Origin: Streptosporangiaceae bacterium
GTDB taxonomy: Bacteria > Actinomycetota > Actinomycetes > Streptosporangiales > Streptosporangiaceae
Reading direction: 5' to 3'
NCBI GenBank assembly: GCA_030040475.1
Contig: JASHTQ010000428.1
Location: 1 to 11,382 of the forward strand
Length of the DNA: 11,382 bases
Translations under genes and position numbers: made by a program
Shown here: piece after piece, positions 1 through 5,919 of the stretch
Layout of the letters: every line of letters starts with the position of its first letter
How positions within the stretch are numbered: position 1 is the first letter of the stretch
The notes under the pieces: generated by a model
Seen by the model: the letters and a program-made list of their open reading frames with translations, nothing else
Database searches by the model: none
What the model was told of the DNA's origin: nothing

Positions 1-228
1 GGCGGGGTCGAAGGCCAGGGCCTCGGTCACGGTGGCCGCGTCGAGAGGCAGCGAGGTGGGCACGGGCAGCCCCATGGCCGACAGCAGGTCCCGGCACACC
101 GCCACCTCGTCCACGCTCGGGCCGTCCAGGAAGTGGTGGACGTGCACGTCCAGGATCCGGGCCGTGTCCTCGGCCCGCTCGGCGTACCGCCCGATCCAGT
201 ACAGGCTCTCGGCGATCCGGCTCAGCAT
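1..228 (-). CDS. Alpha-E domain protein (DUF403), 3' end beyond the window
   Basis: Only the first 76 residues are visible; the gene runs off the left edge. The protein opens with [20 protein letters not shown], the characteristic beginning of the alpha-E family, helical proteins of about 310 residues encoded next to circularly permuted ATP-grasp proteins. It continues with the usual R-x-L-D-V-H-V region. The ATG lies inside the end of the upstream ATP-grasp gene (7-nt overlap, ATGCTGA), so the two are one transcript and probably translationally coupled. Known context of the family is an ATP-grasp/alpha-E/transglutaminase-like cluster thought to make or modify a peptide; the exact reaction is not established. 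The family assignment is firm; the function is not known. A transglutaminase-like gene would be expected further left, outside the window. Confidence 0.93.
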   Translation of the reverse strand, partial: MLSRIAESLYWIGRYAERAEDTARILDVHVHHFLDGPSVDEVAVCRDLLSAMGLPVPTSLPLDAATVTEALAFDPA

Positions 229-1823
229 GCCGGCGCGGCCCCCGAGCAGGCCGGCGGCGGGGGCTGCGGTCGTTGCTGCTGTTGCTGCTGGTCCTGGGGG
301 GAGGAGCTGGGCGGTCCCGCTTCGGGCCGCGCCGCCAGCCGCCCGGCGGTGCCGGCCGGCCCCCGCCGGGCCCGGGGTGGGCTCGGGCGACCCTCGCCCA
401 CGGTCACCCAGGTGTCCTTGGACCCGCCGCCCTGGCTGGAGTTCACCACCAGCTCGCCTTCCGGCAGCGCCACCCGGGTGAGGCCGCCGGGCAGCAGCCA
501 CACGTCCTCGCCGTCGTTGACCGCGAACGGCCGCAGGTCGATGTGCCGGGGCGCGAGGACCTCGCCGATCAGCACCGGCGACGTGGACAGCGCGACCGGC
601 CGCTGCGCCAGCCACCCGCGAGGGTCCGCCGCCACCCGCTCGCGCAGCGCCGCCAGCTCCGCGGGGGTTGCCCTGGGGCCGATCACGATGCCGCTGCCGC
701 CCGCGCCGTCCACCGGCTTGAGCACCAGCTCATCGAGTGCGCTCAGCACCCAGCCGAGCGCCTCCGGGTCGTCGAGCCGGTAGGACTCGACGTTGTCGAG
801 CAGCGGCTCCTCGGCCAGGTAGTACCTGATGAGGTCCGGCACGTAGGTGTAGAGCAGCTTGTCGTCGGCCACCCCGTTTCCGACCGCGTTGGCGATGGTG
901 ACGTGACCGGCCCGCGCCGCGTTGATGACGCCGGGGCAGCCGATCACCGAGTCGGGCCGGAAGTGCAGCGGGTCGAGGTAGTCGTCGTCGACCCGGCGGT
1001 AGATGACGTCGACCGGGCGCTGGCCCCTGGTGGTGTGCACGAAGACCCGGTTACGCGAGCAGAACAGGTCCCGTCCCTCGACCAGCTCGACGCCCATCAG
1101 CCGGGCCAGCAACGTGTGCTCGAAGTACGCGGCGTTGTGCACGCCGGGGGTCAGCACGACCACGAACGGGTCGGCGTTGCCGTGCGGCGCGGCGGCGCGG
1201 AGCGCGGCCAGCAGCCTGGACGGGTACTCGTCCACCTGGTGCACGCTCTGCTCCGCGAACAGCGCGGGGAACGTCCTGGTCATCGCCAGCCGGTTCTCGA
1301 TCACGTAGCTGACGCCCGAGGGGACGCGGACGTTGTCCTCGAGCACCCGGAACCGGCCTTCCTCGTCGCGGACGAGGTCGATGCCCGCGACGTGGATCCG
1401 GACGCCGTTCGGCGGCGCGAAGTCGGCCACCTCCCGGCGGAAGCGGGCCGACGTGTACAGCAGCCGCCACGGCACCACCCCGTCCTCGAACGCGCGCGCC
1501 GGGCCGTACACGTCGGCGAGGAAGGCCTCGAGCGCGCGCACCCGCTGCCGAACCCCGCGCGCCACCAGGTCCCATTCCGCGGCGTCGATGACCCGCGGTA
1601 TCAGGTCAAGCGGGAAGGGCCGCTCCTCGCCGGCGAAGTCATAGGTCACCCCGCGGTCGGTGAACACGCGGGCGAGCTGGTCGGCACGGAACCTCAGCTC
1701 GGCGGGATCCATTGGCTGCAGGACGGACACCAGCGCGTCGTAGGGCGGGCGCGGTTTGCCCGGCGCGGCGAACATCTCGTCCCAGGCCCCGGCCAGCCGG
1801 TAACCATCGAAAATGTCCGCCAT
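222..1823 (-). CDS. Circularly permuted ATP-grasp protein (DUF404/DUF407 type)
   Basis: A 533-residue cytoplasmic protein predicted to use ATP to join a carboxylate to an amine; the substrate is unknown. The start [18 protein letters not shown] is typical of the family. Landmarks are [18 protein letters not shown] at 161-178, [12 protein letters not shown] at 225-236, the glycine-rich ATP-binding [11 protein letters not shown] at 368-378, and [14 protein letters not shown] at 460-473, which is normally close to the C-terminus. About 60 further residues follow here, rich in Pro, Arg and Ala, with a run of six Gln coded by two copies of a 9-bp CAGCAGCAA unit. No convincing Shine-Dalgarno sequence precedes the ATG; a TACGCT hexamer ends 7 nt upstream, which fits a leaderless message. 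It is co-transcribed with the alpha-E gene. The gap to the upstream response regulator is 81 nt and contains a pentamer array that may be a regulator site, so it probably has its own promoter. Confidence 0.93.
   Translation of the reverse strand: MADIFDGYRLAGAWDEMFAAPGKPRPPYDALVSVLQPMDPAELRFRADQLARVFTDRGVTYDFAGEERPFPLDLIPRVIDAAEWDLVARGVRQRVRALEAFLADVYGPARAFEDGVVPWRLLYTSARFRREVADFAPPNGVRIHVAGIDLVRDEEGRFRVLEDNVRVPSGVSYVIENRLAMTRTFPALFAEQSVHQVDEYPSRLLAALRAAAPHGNADPFVVVLTPGVHNAAYFEHTLLARLMGVELVEGRDLFCSRNRVFVHTTRGQRPVDVIYRRVDDDYLDPLHFRPDSVIGCPGVINAARAGHVTIANAVGNGVADDKLLYTYVPDLIRYYLAEEPLLDNVESYRLDDPEALGWVLSALDELVLKPVDGAGGSGIVIGPRATPAELAALRERVAADPRGWLAQRPVALSTSPVLIGEVLAPRHIDLRPFAVNDGEDVWLLPGGLTRVALPEGELVVNSSQGGGSKDTWVTVGEGRPSPPRARRGPAGTAGRLAARPEAGPPSSSPQDQQQQQQRPQPPPPACSGAAPAC
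273..290 (-). repeat. Two perfect copies of a 9-bp CAGCAGCAA unit (Gln run)
   Basis: On the minus strand this reads as two perfect copies of CAGCAGCAA and encodes six consecutive Gln near the end of the ATP-grasp protein. It is a short slippage-prone tract in a low-complexity tail rather than a mobile repeat. Confidence 0.75.
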
Positions 1824-1904
1824 GACCCGAAGCGTAAGCAGCGCTTGTTCCGCGACCGTTTCCGCATGTGACGAGGATGTTTCCGTTGTTTCCCCGCGAT
1901 GTCC
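1824..1904 (-). promoter_or_regulatory. Promoter region of the ATP-grasp/alpha-E unit with a GAAAC/GTCAC pentamer array
   Basis: On the minus strand the pentamers GAAAC (1892-1888), GAAAC (1883-1879), GTCAC (1872-1868) and GAAAC (1862-1858) follow one another at 9, 11 and 10 bp spacing, about one DNA turn each. GAAAC and GTnAC are the half-sites of the actinobacterial nitrogen regulator GlnR (GTnAC-n6-GAAAC), although the spacing here is not canonical. A -10-like TACGCT at 1836-1831 ends 7 nt before the ATG. I saw no good -35 and no terminator hairpin after the response regulator gene, so some read-through from upstream is possible. The pentamers are seen directly; the regulator is inferred. 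Confidence 0.4.
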
Positions 1905-2576
1905 CTACCGGCCGGGCGAGTTGAGGTCGGCGTAGCCGTGGGTGTAGGCGTAGCGCACGGCCTGGGTGCGGTCCCGTGCGCCGGTCTTGGCGAAGATCCT
2001 GTTGACATGGGTCTTGACCGTCGCCTCGCTGACGAACAGGGCACGGGCGATCTCCCGGTTGGAGCGGCCGACCGCGATCAGGCGCAGGACCTCGGATTCC
2101 CTCGGGGTCAGGTCGTCCGCACCGTGGTCGTCGGCCGGGGCGGGGGCGCGGGCCGCGGCCGACAGCAGCCGCTGCTGGACCTGCGGGTCCAGCACGGCCT
2201 GGCCCGCGGCGGCGGCGTTTACCGCGCGTCCGATCTCTGCCCTGGTCGCGTCCTTGGTCAGGTAGCCGAGCGCGCCGGCCTGCAGCGCGCCGATGATCGA
2301 GTCGTCGTCGGAATACGTGGTCAGCACGACCACCTGCGTCTGCGGATGGCTTGCCCGGATGCGGCGGGTCGCCTCGACCCCGTCGGTCTGGGGCATGTTC
2401 AGGTCCATGAGCACCACCTGGGGCCTGACCGCGGCCACGACCTCGACCGCGGCGTCGCCGTTTTCGGCCTGGCCGGCCACGGTGATCCCGGGCAGCGTTC
2501 CGAGCAGCAGGACGAGACCCTCGCGGACCGCGGACTGGTCGTCGGCGACGACCACGGTCACCGGATTTTCCGTCAT
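1905..2576 (-). CDS. NarL/LuxR-family response regulator
   Basis: A 223-residue cytoplasmic two-component regulator. Counting from the chosen ATG, the receiver domain covers about 5-122, with acidic pocket D12-D13, phospho-acceptor D58 in VVLMDLNMP, the conserved T86 in VVVLTTYSD, and K108 in GYLTKD. A LuxR-type helix-turn-helix fills about 154-217 (LTPRESEVLRLIAVGRSNRE onward, then SEATVKTHVNRIFAKTG). I chose the start at 2576 rather than an in-frame ATG at 2594 because it has an AGGA Shine-Dalgarno at 7 nt and overlaps the kinase stop codon as ATGA, the usual coupling arrangement. Phosphorylation by the upstream kinase should promote dimerisation and DNA binding. Targets are not shown by the sequence; the divergent membrane-protein operon is the obvious candidate. 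Confidence 0.95.
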   Translation of the reverse strand: MTENPVTVVVADDQSAVREGLVLLLGTLPGITVAGQAENGDAAVEVVAAVRPQVVLMDLNMPQTDGVEATRRIRASHPQTQVVVLTTYSDDDSIIGALQAGALGYLTKDATRAEIGRAVNAAAAGQAVLDPQVQQRLLSAAARAPAPADDHGADDLTPRESEVLRLIAVGRSNREIARALFVSEATVKTHVNRIFAKTGARDRTQAVRYAYTHGYADLNSPGR

Positions 2577-3775
2577 GCCGGGATCCTGAGGCATACCCGC
2601 CAGTCGTCGGCGGCCGGCCCGGCTTCCAGCGTGCCGCCGACGAGCGCGGCGCGCTCCCGCAGGCCGGTCAGGCCGTAGCCGGCGCCCACCGCGGCGAGCG
2701 GACCCCGCGCCGGGACCAGCGGCAGCGGGTTGACGACGCTGACGGTGACCTCGGCGGGCTCGAAGCCGAGGCGGAGCGTCACCGGCTGGCCCGGCGCATG
2801 CTTGCGCGCGTTGGTCAGCGCCTCCTGCGCGGTACGGAACGCGGTCAGGCTGGCCTGTTCGGACAGCGACCGCGTCTTGCCGGTGACGGCGAAGTCGACT
2901 GCGAGGTCACCGACGGCGCGATATTCGTCGGCCAGCGACGACAGCTGATCGGGCAGCGGCGCCGTGTCGTCCCGCAGCGCGAGGACGGCCCGGCGCGCCG
3001 CCGCCAGGCCCTCCCTGGTCAGGCTGCCGGCCCGGTCGACGCACTCGATCGCCTTGGCGAGTTCGGGATTGTCCGCGGGCAGCGTGCTCGCGGACAGCAG
3101 GCCCCCGGCGGCCTGCAGGTTCACCGACACCGCGGCGAGCGAGTGGGCCAGCACGTCGTGGATGTCACGGGCGATCCTGGCCCGCTCGGCGAGCGCGGCC
3201 GCGGCCATCTCAGCCTCGCGGGTCCGCCTGGTCTCGGCGAGCATTCGCTCGGCCTGCTCGGCGCGCGAGGAGTACTCGCGGCGGGTCAGGCCGACGGTCC
3301 ACAGCCCGACGAAGGCGAACGAATACCCCAGCAGGATGGCGGTCGGGTCATTGACGACCGACCCTGTTACCAGGAACCCGAGCAGGGTCCTGACCACCGT
3401 GATCAGCGACGCCGCGGTCTTCATCCGGGTCCCAGCGCTGAATGTTGCCATGCAGCCCACGACTACCGCGGGGCTGTTCGGAGACAACGCGGCGAGCACA
3501 CCGCCGGCCGTGCTCATCACGGTCAGGCCGACGTAGGTCACCCAGGTCCGGCGCCCGGCCACCAGCCAGGCGAGCCACCCGGCGGCGGACAGCCCGAGGG
3601 TGACCGCGATCGCGGTGCCGCGGGCGCCGGCGGTGGCCGGCCCGGGGCTGGCGACGCAGACCGTGATCAGCACCACCACAAGGCCGACGGCGCGGACCGC
3701 GTCGATCACCCAGGCGACGTCCACCGTGCCAAGACCGGTCACCGGATCTTTCCGGATGGCGAAGGAACGGAACAC
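2573..3775 (-). CDS. Membrane sensor histidine kinase (HisKA_3, DesK/NarX-like)
   Basis: A 400-residue sensor kinase that should autophosphorylate on His and pass the phosphate to the adjacent regulator. I chose GTG at 3775 because AGGAG lies 6 nt upstream; an open frame continues to 4006 but crosses the intergenic repeats and has no such site. About five to six hydrophobic segments lie within residues 20-165, with short loops and no large extracellular domain, so the signal is probably sensed in or near the membrane. A coiled linker (167-200) leads to the phospho-acceptor motif RIARDIHDVLAHSL with H206. The HATPase domain has the N-box RTAQEALTNARKHA (N322) and the glycine-rich GAGYGLTGLRERA at 364-376. 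The usual acidic residue of the G1 box is replaced by Asn in VSVVNP, which is common in this subfamily. It overlaps the regulator gene by 4 nt. Confidence 0.94.
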   Translation of the reverse strand: MFRSFAIRKDPVTGLGTVDVAWVIDAVRAVGLVVVLITVCVASPGPATAGARGTAIAVTLGLSAAGWLAWLVAGRRTWVTYVGLTVMSTAGGVLAALSPNSPAVVVGCMATFSAGTRMKTAASLITVVRTLLGFLVTGSVVNDPTAILLGYSFAFVGLWTVGLTRREYSSRAEQAERMLAETRRTREAEMAAAALAERARIARDIHDVLAHSLAAVSVNLQAAGGLLSASTLPADNPELAKAIECVDRAGSLTREGLAAARRAVLALRDDTAPLPDQLSSLADEYRAVGDLAVDFAVTGKTRSLSEQASLTAFRTAQEALTNARKHAPGQPVTLRLGFEPAEVTVSVVNPLPLVPARGPLAAVGAGYGLTGLRERAALVGGTLEAGPAADDWRVCLRIPA

Positions 3776-4034
3776 GCCCTGCTCCTGACTGACCGAACTG
3801 CTGACCGGCGACCGCCGTGGGCGTTGCCTCGGCTGCCGATACAAACCTAGCTCGCCGTGGGCCGGACCGCGCCGGCCGACGGGTTGACCCGGGTTGAGCC
3901 GGGTTGACGGGACCGTGTCCACCCGGACTGCAGCCGGAATCGAGCCGCGGGCCGACGCGGCTCCCGCCGCCCCGCGCCTAGCGTCACTGGTACCAGCGCA
4001 AACCACGCTGGAATAGTGGAGCTAAGGAGCCGTC
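3776..4034. promoter_or_regulatory. Divergent promoter region between the sensor kinase and the membrane-protein operon
   Basis: This gene-free stretch holds the control signals of two divergent units. Three in-register 10-bp units GGGTTGANCC lie at 3881-3910. A perfect 10-bp palindrome CTGGTACCAG is at 3987-3996, and arms CCAGCG/CGCTGG separated by 7 nt are at 3993-4011. Candidate -10 elements are TAGCGT (3979-3984, plus) and TAGGTT (3849-3844, minus), both without a convincing -35, so an activator may be needed. The response regulator next door is a plausible binder. The repeats are seen directly; promoter positions are guesses. Confidence 0.4.
3881..3910. repeat. Three tandem 10-bp units GGGTTGANCC
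   Basis: Units GGGTTGACCC, GGGTTGAGCC and GGGTTGACGG follow without gaps. The 10-bp period places each copy on the same face of the helix, as expected for cooperative binding of a dimeric regulator. The array is 106-135 bp upstream of the kinase GTG and 125-154 bp upstream of the divergent membrane-protein GTG. Confidence 0.7.
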
Positions 4035-4577
4035 GTGGACGCCAGCGTCTTGATCCTCAACCTCGTCATCCTGGCCGTCGTGCTGGTAAGCGACATTGGC
4101 TACCGCAAGCTGGGGCCGATGCGCCTGCTGCGCCCGTTCGTCACTACCGCCGTCATCATCCCGTTCTTCATCAAGGGGGCCGCCGCCTCGGGCAACGGCC
4201 TGATCCTCGAGGTAGCCGGGACGGGCGTCGGGCTGGCGCTCGGCGTGCTGGCCGCCTCGCTGATCCCGGTGAGCCACGACGCGCAGAGCGGGAAGGTGGT
4301 CTCCCGGGCGGGCCTGCCATACGCGCTGGTATGGATCGCGGTGGTCGCCGCGCGCCTGTTCTTCGCCTACGGGTCCAGCCACCTGTTCGGCGCTCAGCTT
4401 GGTCACTGGATGGTGACCAACCAGATCACCGTGGGCGCCCTTACCGACAGCCTCATCTTCCTGTCCGTGGCGATGCTGCTCGCGCGGACCGGGATGCTGG
4501 CGGCCAGGGCCCGAGCCATCACCACCCGTGTCAGGCGCAGCCAGGCCCCAGTCCCGGCCGGGATCGGCACCCGCTGA
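4035..4577 (+). CDS. Integral membrane protein, five predicted transmembrane segments
   Basis: A 180-residue protein I cannot assign to a characterised family. The GTG start has a strong AAGGAG Shine-Dalgarno 5 nt upstream. Hydrophobic segments lie at about 4-21, 34-49, 56-78, 95-113 and 133-154; the connecting loops are short, and the tail after 155 is basic ([11 protein letters not shown]), which fits a cytoplasmic C-terminus. There are no obvious catalytic or metal-binding motifs. It is transcribed away from the sensor kinase and followed 41 nt later by a micropeptide gene in the same unit. Genes divergent from kinase/regulator pairs are often their targets or accessory sensors, so a role in signal sensing or envelope adaptation is possible, but this is inference. 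Confidence 0.85.
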   Translation: MDASVLILNLVILAVVLVSDIGYRKLGPMRLLRPFVTTAVIIPFFIKGAAASGNGLILEVAGTGVGLALGVLAASLIPVSHDAQSGKVVSRAGLPYALVWIAVVAARLFFAYGSSHLFGAQLGHWMVTNQITVGALTDSLIFLSVAMLLARTGMLAARARAITTRVRRSQAPVPAGIGTR

Positions 4578-4600
4578 ATGGCAGCCGCAGCCACCGGAAC

Positions 4601-4618
4601 CCAAAGGAGGCGAGAGCC
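4601..4618 (+). promoter_or_regulatory. Perfect Shine-Dalgarno sequence before the micropeptide
   Basis: The sequence AAAGGAGG (4603-4610) matches the anti-Shine-Dalgarno of 16S rRNA fully and ends 8 nt before an ATG. It is the strongest ribosome binding site I saw in the window and is the main reason for calling the micropeptide a gene. Confidence 0.8.
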
Positions 4619-4684
4619 ATGATCTATCTGATCACCGCGCTAGTTCGACGCATCAAGCGGCGCAGGCAGGCCAAGAACAAGTAG
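4619..4684 (+). CDS. 21-residue cationic micropeptide
   Basis: An ATG with a perfect AAAGGAGG site starts a 21-codon frame ending in TAG. The peptide has a hydrophobic beginning (MIYLITALV) followed by a strongly basic half (RRIKRRR, then QAKNK): eight Lys/Arg and no acidic residue. This fits a small amphipathic or membrane-anchored peptide with its basic part in the cytoplasm, or a peptide that binds anionic lipid or nucleic acid. It follows the membrane-protein gene by 41 nt and is closed by a 16-bp hairpin 31 nt after its stop, so the two genes form one unit. I know no family for it. The translation signal is good evidence; function is unknown, and it could be a partner of the membrane protein or of the divergent two-component system. 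Confidence 0.6.
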   Translation: MIYLITALVRRIKRRRQAKNK

Positions 4685-4715
4685 CCGGGCGCAACCGCCA
4701 GGTAAGCCAGGGAGC

Positions 4716-4755
4716 CGCCGTGTCCCGCGAGCCGTGAGCCTCGCGGGGCACGGCG
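4716..4755 (+). terminator. Strong 16-bp hairpin terminating the membrane-protein/micropeptide unit
   Basis: Arms 4716-4731 and 4740-4755 pair over 16 bp with a single G-U pair (4723/4748) and an 8-nt loop. There is no T-run, as is usual for actinobacterial terminators. A second small hairpin, GCCGCC/GGCGGC with a 3-nt loop, follows at 4760-4774. It separates the micropeptide gene from the toxin-antitoxin unit. Confidence 0.75.
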
Positions 4756-4820
4756 CCTTGCCGCCTCCGGCGGCGCGCGGCCCGCGCAATCGCCATGCGC
4801 CCGCGGGAAGACGGCCGCAA

Positions 4821-4848
4821 GTAGCATGTATCGTGCTACGGTGGCACG
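4821..4848 (+). promoter_or_regulatory. Operator and leaderless promoter of the toxin-antitoxin unit
   Basis: An imperfect palindrome, GTAGCA-N7-TGCTAC (4821-4839; 7 of 9 pairs complementary around base 4830), precedes the antitoxin GTG. The hexamer TACGGT (4837-4842) matches the actinobacterial -10 pattern TAnnnT and ends 6 nt before the GTG at 4849, so transcription should begin at or next to the start codon. No Shine-Dalgarno sequence is present, in agreement with a leaderless message. The palindrome overlaps the -10, the usual place for autorepression by the antitoxin or toxin-antitoxin complex. Confidence 0.65.
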
Positions 4849-5301
4849 GTGAGTGTCGCTCCGGAGGAAGACAACCAGCCGCTGCCGGTGACCGCCGGGC
4901 GGCAGGGCAACCAGGCGGCGAGGAGCCGGGAACCCGGCAGGCCGGCGTCGCGTGCCGAGCCCGCCGGGCGAGCCGCCGCGAACAGGCGGATAGGGATCAG
5001 GGAACTGCGCCAGCACGCGAGCGTCTACGTCGACCTGGCGGAGAAGGGCTACACGGTGGACATCACGAACCGGGGGCGGCTTGTCGCCAGGCTGGTCCCG
5101 GTCAGCGAATCGGGCAGCCCGCTGGAGCGGCTGATCGCCGCCGGGATCATCGAGCCGGCCGAGGAGCCAGGCGGCGCCGACGGCATCGAGCCGTATCCGG
5201 TCCCCGCGCGGCCAACGGGCGAGGGCTCCGCGTGGCCGACGCGGCCAACGGGCGAGACGGCGGGCGAGACGGCGGGCGGCCGGCCCGAGGAGCACCGGTG
5301 A
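4849..5301 (+). CDS. Phd/YefM-type antitoxin with long N- and C-terminal extensions
   Basis: A 150-residue antitoxin predicted to bind and neutralise the adjacent VapC and repress their shared promoter. The Phd/YefM core is at about 46-86 (RRIGIRELRQHASVYVDLAE, then GYTVDITNRGRLVARLVPV). The C-terminal toxin-binding part continues with SPLERLIAAGIIEPAEEP. The first 45 residues are an Arg/Ala/Gly-rich extension that most members lack; I keep this start because the GTG sits exactly where a leaderless promoter would initiate. The last 35 residues are repetitive, with RPTGE appearing twice, coded by a 16-bp repeat and a 12-bp tandem repeat. The stop overlaps the toxin start as GTGA. Only the core is typical; the extensions could be disordered protease-sensitive tails. 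Confidence 0.88.
   Translation: MSVAPEEDNQPLPVTAGRQGNQAARSREPGRPASRAEPAGRAAANRRIGIRELRQHASVYVDLAEKGYTVDITNRGRLVARLVPVSESGSPLERLIAAGIIEPAEEPGGADGIEPYPVPARPTGEGSAWPTRPTGETAGETAGGRPEEHR
5208..5276 (+). repeat. Short repeats in the 3' end of the antitoxin gene
   Basis: The 16-mer GCGGCCAACGGGCGAG occurs at 5208-5223 and 5241-5256 (33-bp offset, in frame), and a 12-bp unit GGGCGAGACGGC is repeated in tandem at 5250-5261 and 5262-5273. The result is a repetitive Thr-Gly-Glu tail. It looks like recent in-frame slippage. Confidence 0.75.
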
Positions 5302-5690
5302 TCTACCTCGACTCCTCCGCGCTGGTCAAGCTCGCCCTGACGGAACCGGAATCGGCCGCGCTCGCGCGCTGGCTCGCCGAACGTGCCGACCAGCCGCTTG
5401 TGTCGAGCGCGCTGCACCGGGCTGAGGTGCCGCGGGCGGTCTGGCGGGCCGAGCCCGGCGCGCTGCCGCGGGGCTACCGCGTGATCAAGCGGATCGCGCG
5501 GGTGACGTTGACCGCCGAGGTGCTGGAGAACTCGGCGACCCTGCCGCCGCAGGACCTGAGCCCGGCGCAGGCCATCCACCTGGCGTCCGCGCTTGCGCTG
5601 AAGGGCCACATCACGGCGTTCGTGGCCTACGACGACCGCCTGCTCGCCGCGGCGAAGGACATCGGGCTTCCCGTCGCCAGCCCAAGCTGA
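5298..5690 (+). CDS. vapC: VapC-type PIN-domain toxin with Gln at one acidic site
   Basis: A 130-residue PIN-domain protein, the usual VapC size. Active VapC toxins are Mg2+-dependent RNases that cut tRNA or rRNA and stop growth when the antitoxin is degraded. The start MIYLDSSALVKL gives the first acidic residue D5, E43 lies in ALHRAEVPRAVWR, and D112/D113 lie in FVAYDDRLL. The third acidic residue, normally Asp in a D-A-I-H-L-A motif, is Gln91 here (PAQAIHLASA). The GTG start lies in the antitoxin stop codon (GTGA, 4-nt overlap), so translation is coupled and antitoxin is made first. The rest of the fold is intact, so this may be a weakened or retargeted toxin rather than a decayed gene. 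Confidence 0.92.
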   Translation: MIYLDSSALVKLALTEPESAALARWLAERADQPLVSSALHRAEVPRAVWRAEPGALPRGYRVIKRIARVTLTAEVLENSATLPPQDLSPAQAIHLASALALKGHITAFVAYDDRLLAAAKDIGLPVASPS

Positions 5691-5761
5691 GTCATGTGGC
5701 CGAACCGCTCGTCTAGCTGTGCCTGATTCCGCATGGATGCCGCGTTCGTGCTGTCAGACCT

Positions 5762-5788
5762 CGGAGCCCCTCATCGCGAGGTGCTCCG
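5762..5788. terminator. Hairpin between convergent vapC and mutase genes
   Basis: Arms CGGAGC (5762-5767) and GCTCCG (5783-5788) enclose a second pairing, CCTC (5769-5772) with GAGG (5778-5781), around the loop ATCGC, giving ten base pairs with one internal mismatch (5768/5782). It begins 72 nt after the vapC stop and could stop transcription from either side. No T-run is present. Confidence 0.5.
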
Positions 5789-5834
5789 CTTGGATGCCAC
5801 TCAAGCGTGGATCGGCCCCTCCGGTCACCAGTAC

Positions 5835-5916
5835 CGGGGGCCGGGACGGGGGGGCCGGGACGGGGGGGCCGGGGCCGGGCGCTTTGGGGTGGGGCGGGGC
5901 GGCTGGGGGGGTGGGG
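5835..5916 (+). repeat. G-rich tandem repeat with strong G-quadruplex potential
   Basis: The plus strand carries about ten runs of three to seven G separated by one to six bases. Part of it is a perfect tandem repeat of the 14-mer CCGGGACGGGGGGG (5841-5854 and 5855-5868). The minus-strand transcript of the mutase gene ends at 5920 and would read into the C-rich complement. The structure is apparent from sequence; any role in termination or recombination is inference. Confidence 0.75.
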
Positions 5917-5919
5917 CGG

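Larger units (their letters stand above)
5691..5919. other. Intergenic stretch between convergent vapC and mutase genes
   Basis: No convincing gene is present. The stretch contains a hairpin at 5762-5788, two related 11-mers (GCATGGATGCC at 5732-5742 and GCTTGGATGCC at 5788-5798) and a G-rich repeat region from 5835 onward. A short frame starting at 5733 has some G/C third-position bias but runs into the G repeats and the antisense of the mutase, so it is at most a gene remnant. Confidence 0.5.

Noticed and set aside
273..1871. A 532-codon open frame on the plus strand antisense to the ATP-grasp gene
   Set aside because: Its protein is Arg/Gly/Val/His-rich with no family resemblance; the minus-strand frame has clear conserved motifs. 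This is a GC-rich shadow.
2577..2594. An upstream ATG at 2594 for the response regulator
   Set aside because: No suitable SD; the ATG at 2576 has AGGA at 7 nt and the ATGA overlap with the kinase stop.
3776..4006. N-terminal extension of the sensor kinase to 4006
   Set aside because: It would translate the tandem repeats and promoter region, and GTG 3775 has a better ribosome binding site.
4720..4737. A five-codon frame (GTG TCC CGC GAG CCG TGA) with GGGAG upstream
   Set aside because: It lies within the left arm and loop of the 16-bp hairpin, and so short a frame with a partial SD is expected by chance.
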